Source of the DNA: Nepenthes gracilis
Lineage: Eukaryota; Streptophyta; Magnoliopsida; Caryophyllales; Nepenthaceae
NCBI GenBank assembly: GCA_033239525.1
Contig: BSYO01000025.1
Coordinates: 9,086,001-9,150,000, forward strand
Length of the DNA: 64,000 bases
Direction of reading: 5' to 3'
In this document: positions 46,366 through 58,039 of the stretch, piece after piece
Position numbering within the stretch: the stretch's first letter is position 1
How the letters are laid out: the number at the start of each line of letters is the position of its first letter
Program-made: the position numbers and the translations under genes
The notes under the pieces: generated by a model
Told to the model about the DNA's origin: nothing
The model's database searches: none
The model's input: only the letters and a program-made list of their open reading frames with translations

Positions 46366-47141
46366 TGTTGGGTTATGATTCATTCCCATACGAGTCCTAT
46401 AGCCATTTGATATATCACTCAATGGCACACACGATAATGCATGTGCATTGAACTGATATGGAGAAAGTTGTTGAGTGGTGTGCAACAAGTGTCTAATTTA
46501 CTTATGTATGCTGATTCCAAATTAGGGGCACTTGAAGAACACTTGAGAGGTGCACATATACACATTGGCTAGATTCAAGCCGCCTAAGGAGCGCCAGAAA
46601 GGTGCTCATGTACCAATTATAGTGGGCTTGCACGATGCGCGCTTGACGAGAGCTTGAGTGATGTTTTTAATCTTAAAAGCCCTAACGTTATTTTAAGGAT
46701 TACACTTTGTGACTTTATAATTTTGGAGCTAATTAGAGTGCCGACACAATTAGAAAAAAGAAAAAAGAGAGAAAATTGAGAATATAAAGATTTACTTACC
46801 CGATTGAATTTCAAATCGAGTTACATTCTCAACTAACATTAGGTATGTTATTATTGAAGATTGAGAGGGATATTTTATCAGTCGTATTTTTTATTTTTTA
46901 TCTTATACTCTTTACTATTCAGATTTATTTATTACAATGAGTTAAACTCTTATATTTTTGTATAACCGAATTTATCATATAGTTGATATTTTTGATATAT
47001 AGTTCTATAATTTTTTTCTCTCATTTAAAAGAAAATTTTTACGTAAAATCTTACATTCTTCATTATTTATGATTATTATTAATTTGTTATATGTTATCAA
47101 TTATTTTTACTTGATTCAAATAAGAAAATTGAAACCCAATG
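46366..47141 (+). repeat. copia-2 3' LTR
   Basis: About 776 bp, TGTTGGGTTATG to GAAACCCAATG. The final CA appears mutated to TG; the boundary is supported by the TSD. Confidence 0.8.
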
Positions 47142-47146
47142 GATCT

Positions 47147-49056
47147 TTGGGTGCCCCTCAAACACACTAAAAATGTTGATGTTCTAATTGTGGACTGCTC
47201 TAATTTTGTGTCACACTCGCTTTTGGTTTCACTTTGCCATGTCAACTTCCATGTCCAATATTTTATTTATGCTTACCGTCGTAGAGTCTTGTACACATTT
47301 ATCTTTTTTCTGTAGCAGTACAGTAAAGAAATTTTATACAGATCAAGCAAGTATTTATGAAAAGCTTGTTTTTATTTTTTTGCTCATGTCTATGTACCTT
47401 AATAAATTATATCTGTTCCTTTCTAATGTCAAAATGAAATGCATGCTTTCATTTTTTGCTTGTGTTAACATATCAAACCCAACATCTTTACTATAACATC
47501 CTTCGATACTATACTATATGATAGTTACATCACTACATCTATTTATCTATAAAATAATAGATTTCAATCTATCAGGGTATGTATTAGATATTAGACGAAT
47601 GTAAATTACACTATAGTTGTATATGTTTTATATTTCTTAAGATAGTATTATTTTTATACTATTTCTATAACCCAACTATGGATGCCAAGAAATATATGCA
47701 CGTAATCAAATACAATGCAAAGAAAATTATCATTGAGAAGATAAGAAATATCAAACGAATAAACTAAGTGTGGGACTTGTGGCACCCTACTGAGCCCACT
47801 ATGGACCGCTATATCGCACATCCCATTAGATAATGTCTCCTAAATAGCACACCTAAAGTATGGTTTGAAAACTCAAACCAGGTCCTCTTGTGTTCGAGCG
47901 CCCCTACACACACTGCCTCTCATGCCAACCTCTAGACTTTACCAAGTGCAACAAAAACATACAAGTTCACTACTTCTACCACTAAAAGCTATAAACTAAA
48001 AAAATGCACTTTATTTTATCCGTAAACCATAATACCTAAAATTTCACCGTTGGCCTTAAAATGGACCTGGTGCTTGAGCACGCATCTAGCGCTAGTTCTA
48101 GTAGCTCCAAAACTGAGATCATACACACTATTAACCATCAATGAGGTATTTAATATACATATAGAATTTCAATTGTATACATTCAAGTCTACTCCCAATA
48201 AATAGGATACACTATCCAAAAACTAACCGAATGCTTGAGTTGTGACCTCCGGTGCTTATCGAATGCCGGGTTCAGCAGCATAAAATCGATATATCTATGT
48301 ATTTTAATAATACAACAAGGCATTAAAGATGCATATAATTCTAAATCATGTATTTAAGTGTCTACAACAAGTGAAAATACTCCTCCAAACTGCCTGTCCA
48401 AGAAGAAAACAACTACTTACGGCTGTCTATAAAACAGTGTGATGCTCAAGCACTAAGCGTTGCACAAAAATCGAAGTAACACCTAATAAAATTACATGAA
48501 ATTAAGTGTACAACATCTATGTTCCACTTGTTCAATAATTTAACAAACATGAAATAATATGAATCCAATAGAACAATAAGAGGATAGGAGATTATCAATA
48601 AGAGGGTTAAACACTCGTCACGGTTTGCGTGCTCCCATGAAAAATGCAGCGCGAATAACAACTCCAGCAGCTACACTACGCACAGCCCTTCGCTCTACCT
48701 CGCCAACAATGGCACTAAATTTAGGTAAAATGAAATAGATACAATGGTTATTCAAGGCACTAGAGCTCTCTCTTTCTTCTTCCCTCTCTAAAAACTGAAT
48801 TGGCTCTCTGTCGCACACAGCTGTTGTCACACTCTCTCTCAACTGTAACACTCAGCAGAATAACTAGGAGGCAATGAATTAGGGTGCTGCAGCTAATTGA
48901 GTGCTTATAAGAGAATGAGGCTTAGGGAGGGGGTGAGGTGGCAATCAAGGTTTCTCCCCAGAGCCTTCAAATCTACCTTCAATTACAACTGGATGGACCT
49001 AGGAGAACGTGTGTGGCGGTTGAAAACAATGGAGATTAGGTTACAAAATTGTGGTT
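47147..49056. other. Intergenic DNA left of copia-3
   Basis: No gene recognised. Short open frames at 47188-47496 (+) and 48446-48851 (-) have no known match. The last 400 bases (about 48670-49061) recur in fragments inside the right LTR of copia-3 (see the mosaic feature). Confidence 0.4.
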
Positions 49057-49061
49057 TCCAA

Positions 49062-49927
49062 TGTTGGCGGACAATGGGTGGCCTACTGACAAGGATACAA
49101 GAACAATTCTTCTGTTGGTCGGAATGGACGGCCAACTAATAAAAGCACACAAACACTGTGAAATAGAGGCAAGAGAAGAGAAATGAATACCAAATATTTT
49201 ACGTGAAAAACCCTTCTGAAATAAAGGAAAAATCATGGAATACTAAATTCACAAAATCACTAAATATGAGAACAAATTACAGGAGGCGAAAATAATAATA
49301 TAGCAAAAGTAAACAAAACCCTCACACTTTATTTTCACTCACAACTCTCTTTCTTTTCACTTTTTCTTCTCTATTTTTCATACACAGTCTTTTTTTCTAC
49401 TTATCCGGTGTCTTTTCTCTACTTTGTTGAGTGTATATACGCATATATATACACATGTCCATCACCATAGCTCAGCTTGGTGGTTGGTGCTCATCTTCCA
49501 ATGTCTGCATGTGTACATGTGCACGTCCTATCCTGCAGCAGACGACGCATGCCTACTCCTAGAAACCGATCAGCCTTTGGAGTCCCAAGAATGACGTCTA
49601 CCAACTATCAAATCGGGTAAGTTAACTGTACATTTTTTGGGATATGACAATCATTTAGACCTTTCATATTCAGCCGGTCAACTCTGTTGACTGTCCTTTC
49701 ATATAAGCCGGTCAATCACACCATTGACCGGTCAAAGTAGTCTGTCCTACTTCTTCAGTAGAGTGAGTAGTCTCACGACTTTTGTCGGTCAACATATTGA
49801 CCGACAGAGTTGACCGTCCAGAAGGTTTCGGTTAACATAGTTAACCAAAATTTCTTCCTTTTAACACAAACGTGCTTTGTCTAAGTCTTTGGTCATAAGG
49901 ACTTCCACACGAGAGTGATCCCCGATA
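49062..49927 (-). repeat. copia-3 3' LTR
   Basis: 866 bp, TGTTGGCGGACAATGG to GTGATCCCCGATA (expected CCCAACA). It contains repeats of the ggtcaa(c/t)...ttgaccg type (about 49675-49850), forming several small inverted motifs. Confidence 0.85.
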
Positions 49928-50470
49928 AAGTTTTCCTCACGACCGTGAGGAAGTTAAGTCCATCATCTCGGTTAGCTGCCAAGATGCTTCATTCTTTCCT
50001 ATCGGTAGAATCTTGGTCATCATATCTGCCCCATTTTTTTCAGTATCAATCTTTTTCGGTGACAATAGACCGGCTTCTAATACATCTCTCACCCAATAAT
50101 ATCGCACATCAATATGCTTTTATCTGGAATGGAGTGAGGAGTTTTTGCAGAGATGACTGACACTCTAGCTGTCATAGAGGACCACATACTTTTCCAGTTC
50201 AAGGCTTAGTTCCTGAACGAACTTCTTCATCCACAACATCTCCTTATAAGTTTCTATCACGAAAATATACTCGACTTCAGTTGTGAAAAGAGCAACACAT
50301 TTTTGTAATTTGGATTGCTAGGAAACTGCTCTTCCTGTAAATTTCACCAAGTATCCTGAAGTGGACTTACGATTGTCAATGTCTCTGGCCATAATAGCAT
50401 CCGAGTAGCCTACCAACAGAGACTTGTCACTTCCAAGACACAAGCACCTCTCGGAAGTTCCACGAATATA
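49928..50470 (-). pseudogene. copia-3 RNase H
   Basis: GYSDAIMARDIDNRKSTSGY and LVKFTGRAVS (about 50320-50420) start RNase H. Downstream the HIDVRYYW-type block is at about 50085-50125 with stops. Confidence 0.75.
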
Positions 50471-51305
50471 TCTCACAATCCACTTTACCGCGGACCAATG
50501 CTCTAACCCTGGATTGGACAGAAACCAGCTAACTGTGCCAACAGCTTGCGCGATATCGGGCCTGGTGCATACCAGGGCATACATGAGGCTTCCTATGGCC
50601 GAGGAGTAGGGAACGCCTTTCATGTATGCTTTCTTTTCATCCGAAGATGAACACTGGCGACTATTCAACTTGTGATGATTTGCAAGTGGAGTGCTGACAG
50701 GTTTAGACTTATCCATGTTGAATCGTTGGAGCATATTCTCAAAATAGTTTTTTAAGACAATCATAGTTTCCCTACCTCCCGATCGCGAATGATTCTAACC
50801 CTAAAAATGTGATTTGCCGGTCCGAGGTCTTTCATGGCAAAGGATAGCCCAAGTCGCTCCTTCAATATCTTTATCCGAGCACCTTGTTTTGTCCAACAAT
50901 CAACATGTAATCCACGTAAAGGAGAAGGATAACAAAATCGTCTTCTGAAAACCTCTATATAAAAACACAGTGATCACAAGTAGTTCATCGGTATCCTTGA
51001 CTAGTCATGACTGATTCGAATTTCCTGTACCACTGTCTCGGAGCCTGTTTCAACCCATGCATGCTTTTCCTTACACGATAAACTAATTGCTCCTTTCCTT
51101 TAGACTTGAACCCTTTTGTCTGCTCCATATAGATTTCTTCTTCCAGTTTACCATGAAGAAATACTGTCTGGACATCCATTTGTTCTACTTTTGGATTCCG
51201 GGTGGCTGCCAAGCCCAATACAATCCGTATGGAAGACATTTTTACCACAGGAGCAGAGATCTCATTAAAGTCGATTCTGTTCCGTTGACTGAAACCTTTT
51301 ACCAC
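50471..51305 (-). pseudogene. copia-3 reverse transcriptase
   Basis: EISAPVVKMSSIRIVLGLAA, MDVQTVFLHGKLEEEIYMEQ and YRVRKSMHGLKQAPRQWYRK (about 51015-51275) are well kept. The YVDD block reads LLYVDYMLIVG near 50905-50935, so the second aspartate is tyrosine. GVPYSSAIGSLMYALVCTRP and QAVGTVSWFLSNPGLEHW (about 50480-50620) close RT. Confidence 0.85.
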
Positions 51306-52300
51306 TAACCGTGCCTTATACTTTGACTTTATGGTATTTTTATCTGTTTTTAACCGGAAGACCTATTTGTTCTTTAGGGCCTTCTTCCCCTTAGGAAGTT
51401 TAACTAAATCAAAAGTATGATTCTCATGAAGAGAACTCATTCCATCATTTATGGCTTTCAGCCATTTTTCTTTAATCTCATCCTCCATCGCCTCTTTATA
51501 ACTTTCAGACTCTCTGGCATCAGTGAGCATGACATATTCACTGGGTGACAGATGGACGGATGGCCGTCTGTTTTGTGAGGATCGTCTGACAGGCGGATCC
51601 TCAGCCAGTTGAGGGATGACTTCATGCTAGTCTTCATCAAGAGTCATTATTTCCTCTCCAATATACTTAACCGCCTTAGGACTGTTGTCCTCATCTTCCA
51701 GAGATATTGGACAAATAATTTTGACACTTACCTTGTCCGTCTGCTCGACATCACACTTGGTCTTTCTGCCAATATCCTTGATCGTTTCATCTTCAACGAA
51801 GGTTACATCCTTTGACCAAATAAGTCTTCTTCCAACTGGATCATATAATCTGTAACCAAGCTCATCTTCCCCGTAACCTAGAAAGACGCACGTATTGTCT
51901 TTAACTCCAACTTTGTCCTTTCATCTCTTGGGATATGAACGAATACTTTATATCCAAACACCCGTAGATGATCATAAGATGGCTCCTTATTCGACAATAT
52001 CTATTTCGACACTTCACCATTTAAGGGTTTGTTCAGCATCCTATTTATGATGTAGGCCACCATCTTCAATGCTTCGGCCTAGAAGTGTCCGGGAAGCTCA
52101 ATTACATAAAGCATACAACGTACTCTTTCTAGCAGTGTGCGGTTCATCCACTCAACCATTCTGTTTAACTGTGGCGTCTTTTGGAGGTGTTTCTGATGCC
52201 TAACATCATGTGACCGGCAATAGGTATCAAAGGACCCTGTGAATTCACCGCCGTTGTTACTTTCGTGACGGCCTTCATTTTCTTCCCCGTCTGTCACTCT
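51306..52300 (-). pseudogene. copia-3 integrase C-terminal half
   Basis: FDTYCRSHDVRHQKHLQKTP and LNRMVEWMNRTLLERVRCML (about 52090-52240) are core integrase. The G-V-A-E position reads MVEW. GYGEDELGYRLYDPVGRR-like wording follows near 51830-51890, then a linker to RT with several frame changes. Confidence 0.75.
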
Positions 52301-52690
52301 GTAAGGGTATGGAATTGCTCAAATATACTGAGGACCTGGTCCTTGGTTTTTAATGGATAGACTCACAGTTTTCTAGAACAATCGTCAATGAAAGACGAAA
52401 TATTGAGCTCCACCAAACAACTTATGTTTGAATGGTCTACATACATCTGTGTGGATAAGATCAAGTAGTTCTACTTTTAGAGTGGATAAGTCTCTATAAA
52501 ATGAGACTCTTCTTTGCTTACCGACCAAGCAATGAGGACACGTCCTTAATCTGTCCTCCTTCACTCTGGCAATAAGGCCCTTCCTGGTCAAATGATGCAG
52601 TCCGCGTTCACTCATGTGGCCCAACTTCCTATGCCACAAATTATTGGTTTCCTTGCTGATTGCAGCGTTTATGTCTCCGGCTATTGCGAA
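52301..52690 (-). pseudogene. copia-3 integrase zinc finger and core start
   Basis: MWHRKLGHMSERGLHHLTRK, RTCPHCLVGKQRRVSFY and LLDLIHTDVCRPFKHKLFGG keep the HHCC residues and the first catalytic aspartate (HTD). The frame changes near 52390. Confidence 0.8.
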
Positions 52691-52756
52691 CGCTTTTATA
52701 ATTTATAGGCCGGAGTACCTTTCCCTCTTGGCATTACCAGATCCTCTTGTAAGTTT

Positions 52757-53060
52757 TCATTTACCTTCAGAAAGGGTGTTACAATAACTTTCATCATCCA
52801 ACCGACCAGCTGAAATGATATTGAGTCTGATGTCAGGAACATGTCGAACATCCTTTAACATCAGTTTCGTCTCATTATTGGTAACCGTGATAACGTCACC
52901 TTTACCAATAATTTGGGATGTTCCTTCATTGCCAATCCTTATCACTCCAAAGTCTCGTGGAGTGTAGAATATGAACAATCCCCTTCTTGACGTGGCGTGT
53001 AAGGCGACATTAATCAATCACCTCGAAAAACCTCGTCCGTCAGGTTTGTCACGTTCTCTT
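52757..53060 (-). pseudogene. copia-3 aspartic protease
   Basis: HATSRRGLFIFYTPRDFGVI and DVRHVPDIRLNIISAGRLDD are protease blocks. The D-S-G site just upstream (about 53010-53025) is broken by a stop and frame change after V-I-D. Confidence 0.75.
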
Positions 53061-53164
53061 CACATGTCAACAAGAGATTGCTTCCTATGACCACTGAGAC
53101 AGAGGACTTGTCCTCACCTCGTCCATTTTCTCTTTTCTCCTTTTTCGCATTCTCACGCTTCCAC

Positions 53165-53900
53165 TTGAAGTATTACTTCTTGATGTGGCCCTTTTTACCA
53201 TAATGATGGTACTCAAGGTTTTGATACCTTGATTGAGATTTGCTACGTCTTTTCTCTCTAGGCTTCTGGCTATATTCTCTACTCTGTCCCCTAGACTCGG
53301 TCCTTAGTACTTCACAATGAGAAAACGTTGAGGCCTCTTGTGACCGCCTTGACTTATTCATGAGTAAGAAAGTGATGATCTCGTCTAGTTTGAGAGTGTA
53401 TTTCCCAAGCAGCAGTGTGTGACAATATGGTCATAAGAAATTGGCAGAGAGGCCAGAAGCACCAATGCCTTGTCCTCATCCTTAATTACCTCATCAAGGG
53501 CGGACATCTGCGTTACGATCCGTTTAAATTCGTCCAAATACTTTTCAAAGTTGTCACCTCTTGACAACCGCAGACCATAAAATTGTTCCTTTATATGAAA
53601 CTTGGTTGTCAAGGATTTGGACTTACATCAGCTCTCTAACTTCTCCCACACATCAGCCGGATTAGTCAGGCCAAGAACCTCCTGGAGCGTGTTGTTCGCC
53701 AAGCATAATTTGATAGTACAATTGGCAATATCTCATTTGTCTTGCCAGTCCTCTACTGATAGGATTTTTGACTTATCTTCCTTTTTCTTCAGTGCTTTTA
53801 TTGTTCCTTTTCTATCAGGATGTTCTTCACCCTCTCCTGCAGAGGATGAAATTGCCCTATCCATTAAATTGTTCTACACTGAATGGCAAGTTCTTTTAGG
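53165..53900 (-). pseudogene. copia-3 gag
   Basis: LGLTNPADVWEKLES is at about 53630-53680. FHIKEQFYGLRLSRGDNFEK and YLDEFKRIVTQMSALDEVIK are at about 53485-53600. The knuckle reads YHHYGKKGHIKK at about 53173-53210, with both leading cysteines replaced by tyrosine, and ends in a stop. Confidence 0.8.
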
Positions 53901-53936
53901 ATAATAACGCCATTTAGACAGAATTGTCAACCTAGC

Positions 53937-53952
53937 GCTCTTTGATACCACT
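53937..53952 (-). other. copia-3 primer-binding site
   Basis: AGTGGTATCAAAGAGC, the initiator-methionine primer site with two extra A residues, directly inside the 5' LTR. Confidence 0.75.
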
Positions 53953-54967
53953 TGTTGGCAGACAATGGGCGGTCTACTGACAAGGATACAAGAACAATCC
54001 TTCTGTTAGCCAAAATGGGCGACCAACTGATAAAAGCACACAAGCACTGTGAAATAGAGGTAAGAGAAAAGAAATAAATATCAAATATTTTACGAGAAAA
54101 ATCCTTCTGAAATAAGGAAAAAACCACTGGACACTAAGTCCATAAAATCACTAAGTATGAGAACAAATTATTGGAGGCGAAAATAAGAATAGAGCAAAAG
54201 TAAACAAAGCCCTCACACTTTGTTTTCACTCACAACTCTCTTTCTTTTCACTTTTTCTCATCTATTTTTCCCACACAGTCTTTTTCTTTACTTATCTGGT
54301 GTCTCTTCTCTACTTTGCTGAGTGTGTATATACACACATATATACACATGTCCCTCACCATAACCGAACTTGGTGGTTGGTGCTCATTTTTCAAGGTCTG
54401 CATGTGTACATGCGCATGCCCTGTCCTGCAGCAGGCGGCGCATGCCTGCTCTTACAAACCGATCAGCCTTTGGAGTTTCAAGAATGACGTCTACCAACTA
54501 TCCAATCGGGTAGGTCAACTGTACACTTTTTGAAATATGACAGTCATTCAGACCATTCATATTCAGCTGATCAACTTTGTTGACCGTCCTCTCATATTAG
54601 CCTGTTAATCACACTGTTGATCAGTCGATGTAGTCACTATGCACAGCCCGCTTCTTCAATGGCACTAAATTTAGGTAAAATGAAATAGATACAATGGTTC
54701 TTCAAGGCACTAGACTCTTTTTTCTTCCCGGTTAATATATTGGTCGCATGAGTTGACACTCTCTCTCAACTGTAACACTCAGCAGAATAACTAGGAGGCA
54801 ATTTAGGTGCATAATTGGGTGCTTAAGGAAGAGAATAGTTAGGGGGGGTGAGGTGGCAATCAAATTCTTTCCTTTTTAGCACAGAACGTGCGGTTGAAAA
54901 CAATGAAGTCCAAAACCTTTGGTTACAATGACTTACGTTTAGTTGGAGATTAGGGTGATCCCCAACA
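53953..54967 (-). repeat. copia-3 5' LTR (outer third chimeric)
   Basis: It starts TGTTGGCAGACAATGG and ends GTGATCCCCAACA. It is colinear with 49062-49927 to about 54620, then becomes a mosaic. At 1015 bp it is about 150 bp longer than its partner, which the inserted flank blocks explain. Confidence 0.8.
54621..54960. other. Interleaved mosaic of LTR and left-flank sequence
   Basis: LTR-derived pieces (gcttcttca; cggttaatatattgg; aaattctttccttttta; cctttggttacaatgactt) alternate in order with pieces nearly identical to the left flank 48670-49045 (tggcactaaatttaggtaaa; aactgtaacactcagcagaa; gtgaggtggcaatc; cggttgaaaacaatg; ggagattagg). Both series stay colinear with their sources. Confidence 0.75.
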
Positions 54968-54972
54968 TCTAA

Positions 54973-57636
54973 ATGGTGTGTTAGAGTTTAGGGGTCAACT
55001 ATAATTTAGCTCATCAATTTGATTCATTTTTTAACTTATATACATAAATATTTACAATGAATTTTAATTAAAAAATAAATAAAACAGCAAAAAATGCCAA
55101 CTACTATTAAGGAAATCAATTTTAACTGATCCAAGATCTTCAAAAAATTAATTGAGATCTAACATTACAAAGTATCAATTCCAAAAAATATTGTTTGTAC
55201 AATAATTTTTTTTTAAATTAATGATATCTATCAATAGTAAATTCGATCAACCTAAAAAAGAAATACTAGGATGTTATAATCCCCATTTAAAAGAAGTTTA
55301 TTTTAAAAATATATATCTTGATTCTTGAATAATAGCAGATAATTTTTTTACCTCTTTTTGAAGTTACTATGTTACTTCTCCTTGATGATTCCCTAAGTTC
55401 CTAATCATCTGCTGACATTACCCCATAAAGCTTTCTCCTTATGATGTAAGCATAAATAGATGCTCCTCAAGGTTTAATCCTTTTGAAATTGATCAATGCA
55501 TGATCCATAGCATGTGATGGCCTGTGCACACACTACCGCAACATCAAAATACATAAGATGTCATACTGTTGATAACCTCCTACACGTCGGGTCCCATAAT
55601 ACTTCTAATCTCCAACATCCTCCTTATTAACAAGCATTTGCATTTCTTCAAGAAAAATACACAACAATTTAAACACAATCTCCTAGTGTAACTTTAATAG
55701 AACCTCGATACACAATTAAAGCCAGCAGTTAGCCACTACTAAAATTTATTATATAAAAAGTACCACCTTTGTAAACCCCTTATTAACATATAATAGACAA
55801 TAAAAAATTAACTCTAAATTTATTATTATCTTAAAAACTTTTCGAATATGAACATCTAAAATCATTGTAGAACCTCTCGGTTTCTCCTCCTTAGTCATCC
55901 TGTACAAAGATTTCATTGGTACTAGAACCCTAATGCAATTTGAATGTCGATGGATCATTTAGAACAACGACGTTTTAAAACCTATGGCTCAAATATAACT
56001 CAATTGAGCCGCTCTATAACACAAAAATTGCCAACTTGAAAGGACCTAACAAATTTTTTTCAAGAGGAAACTCCTTAAAAAAACTGTTTCACACTTTATA
56101 ATTATATTTAGTTTATGTAGAAGATCATCACATCATGTCCTATAAGGGCATGTCGCATGCTAGTTGAGTGGCCACATTTCTAGCGTCTGCTATGGCTTTC
56201 GTCAGGCTAAGTATTCTTCCAATCTTATGCTTGAGCTCCCGTCGAGCATGTAAAATTTGATGATTCATTATCCATTCTTAGATAAATAATAAATATGTAA
56301 ATTTAAATTATCAAGTTGGTTGGTTAATTGCAAGTAAACAATCACTCGGCTTTATGGGTATGACAATGATTCTTCATTAATTTGAGTAAGCCAAGGAGAA
56401 CCTAAGCTACCCAACGTAAATTGGGTTCTTGCATTACTTTGGGAATGTGTTGGTTCATCGGATAAATTGGGCTGAAGCAAAAGCTAAACGGCAAACTAGT
56501 GTTGATCCCCCCTTGAAAGAAGCTCGATGTTTTTACCCGATTATTTCATACAATAATTACAATTATAATTAGGAGTTTTTATACAATAATATCAGTGGTT
56601 AACGTTGGGACAAGTTTCTACGGTTGGAGTTCTTATTAGGAGTTCCTGAGGCCTCTCATTGGATTAGAGTCTAAGAATATTTATATATTCTTATTTGCTA
56701 AAAATGTGGATGTCAATTAGTCAATGTTTGAATTCATTTACAACAAAAAGCTACATCCACAAAAATAATGAACGAAGCACAAAGGAAGTTGGAGATCCAA
56801 GTAGACCCATGTCTTCATCAGAGAACAACCACCTCCTCTTACAAGCATCAGCATCTTCTTTTCTTTCTGTATATTTTTTTCACCTTTAAATTTTCATTAT
56901 CATTAGAGCCAACTAGCTATGGATTCTCTGCTTCACCATCATCATCGGAAGAACATTATCTCCATCATCGTCAGAGGGCAGAATAATACGACGTGGTTCC
57001 TAATTATCATCATCGTCGTAATCAGAGGGAGAAGGAAGAATTTTATCATCCCCCATGTCTATAATACCCCGCTCTTCCCCTTCCTTCCCTGGATCTTCTT
57101 CCTCATCCTGTAGGTTTCTTTATTGAGATAAAAATATTAATTCTCAAAATCTTTATTTTCATATTTTTTAATCAATCATTTACACAAATAAATTTACATT
57201 CTTAAATCCATAAACGTCAAACTTTCTTGTGTCAAAATAAAATACAAAATTAATATTATACCGAAATGTTCTTGTCTTGAAAAATTGAAAATAATTTTCT
57301 CTCTTTTTTTCCTTTTTTGATTTGTAAAAATTTTATATAAATCTTATATATTTCAAAATGATTATTATAGATATGCTTTTATAAAATAAGAGAGAATTAT
57401 TTTAAAATTATTAAAATATCCATTCTTTTTCACCAAAAAGTATATTTTAAATAGATATATCTATTAGAAAATATTACATATCATTTTTATCAAATGATAT
57501 GTCTAGAATAGGCATATCATTTTAAAAATTTCTCTTTAATTAATAATTAATATATATCTAAACTAATTATTTATAAAATTATATTATTTAATCATAATTT
57601 AATACATGAATAAATCTTATACCTTGTCATGTAGGA
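54973..57636. other. Intergenic AT-rich DNA, possibly including decayed LTR
   Basis: No gene recognised. A GC-richer patch at 56800-57110 contains cat/atc-type trinucleotide runs (catcatcatcgg) on the plus strand and open frames without known match. The right part may be the 3' LTR of the decayed copia at 57.6-59.2 kb, but no end could be fixed. Confidence 0.35.
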
Positions 57637-57665
57637 TATTTTTCTAATACTTTCCCACTTGACCT
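57637..57665 (-). other. Probable polypurine tract of decayed copia
   Basis: On the minus strand ACATAGGTCAAGTGGGAAAG resembles the CAAGTGGGAGA tract that precedes the 3' LTR of many plant copia elements. It lies about 390 bases after the end of RNase H similarity. Confidence 0.45.
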
Positions 57666-58039
57666 ATGTAACAACAATATTTATCAAAATGATTAAAATA
57701 AACTTTAAACACACAATATTATAATTCTCTAATAATTTAGATATCATAAAACTATAATAAAGTAACAAACAAATACGAATTATGATAGTTTTATATTATT
57801 ATACGATGTGATTCCTTTCACATACCACAACATTTGTAAATCACATAATTACAGTTTTAAAAGAGAAATATTCACATGGTCTAATACTAATATATTAGTG
57901 AGAGGCTATTCTTGTTATCATTAATTCAAAAACATTAAGTTCGAACAATATAAAAAAAAATAAGAAATATCAAAAAATATATATGTAAAATCCTGAATAT
58001 CAAAAAATAATAATATAATTTATAATTATATTATGGGTA

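Larger units (their letters stand above)
41465..47141 (+). mobile_element. Ty1/copia element (copia-2)
   Basis: LTRs at 41465-42212 and 46366-47141 share long stretches (for example tggagaaagttgttgagtgg). The primer site AGTGGTGTCAGAG follows the left LTR. The flanks gattt (41460-41464) and gatct (47142-47146) form a 4-of-5 TSD. The coding order is gag, PR, INT, RT, RNase H. Many stops and frameshifts show an old insertion. The LTRs differ by roughly one base in five where I compared them. Confidence 0.88.
49062..54967 (-). mobile_element. Tork-type Ty1/copia element (copia-3)
   Basis: LTRs at 49062-49927 and 53953-54967. The flanks tccaa (49057-49061) and tctaa (54968-54972) form a 4-of-5 TSD. 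The primer-site region reads AGTGGTATCAAAGAGC, two bases longer than the consensus. The coding order on the minus strand is gag, PR, INT, RT, RNase H. Over their clean shared part the LTRs differ by roughly one base in ten, so this looks younger than copia-1 and copia-2. The outer part of the right LTR is chimeric. Confidence 0.88.

Noticed and set aside
48446..48851. Minus-strand open frames left of copia-3, considered as a gene start
   Set aside because: No motif, and downstream exons could not be found; low-complexity composition.
54621..54960. Mosaic considered as true gene conversion or template switching
   Set aside because: Switching at 10-40-base intervals while keeping two colinear orders is hard to explain biologically; consensus mixing is simpler. 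Kept as a finding because reads are needed to decide.
56695..57113. Overlapping plus-strand open frames rich in Ser/His/Ile
   Set aside because: Their composition comes from cat/atc trinucleotide runs and they match no protein; possibly part of a decayed LTR.
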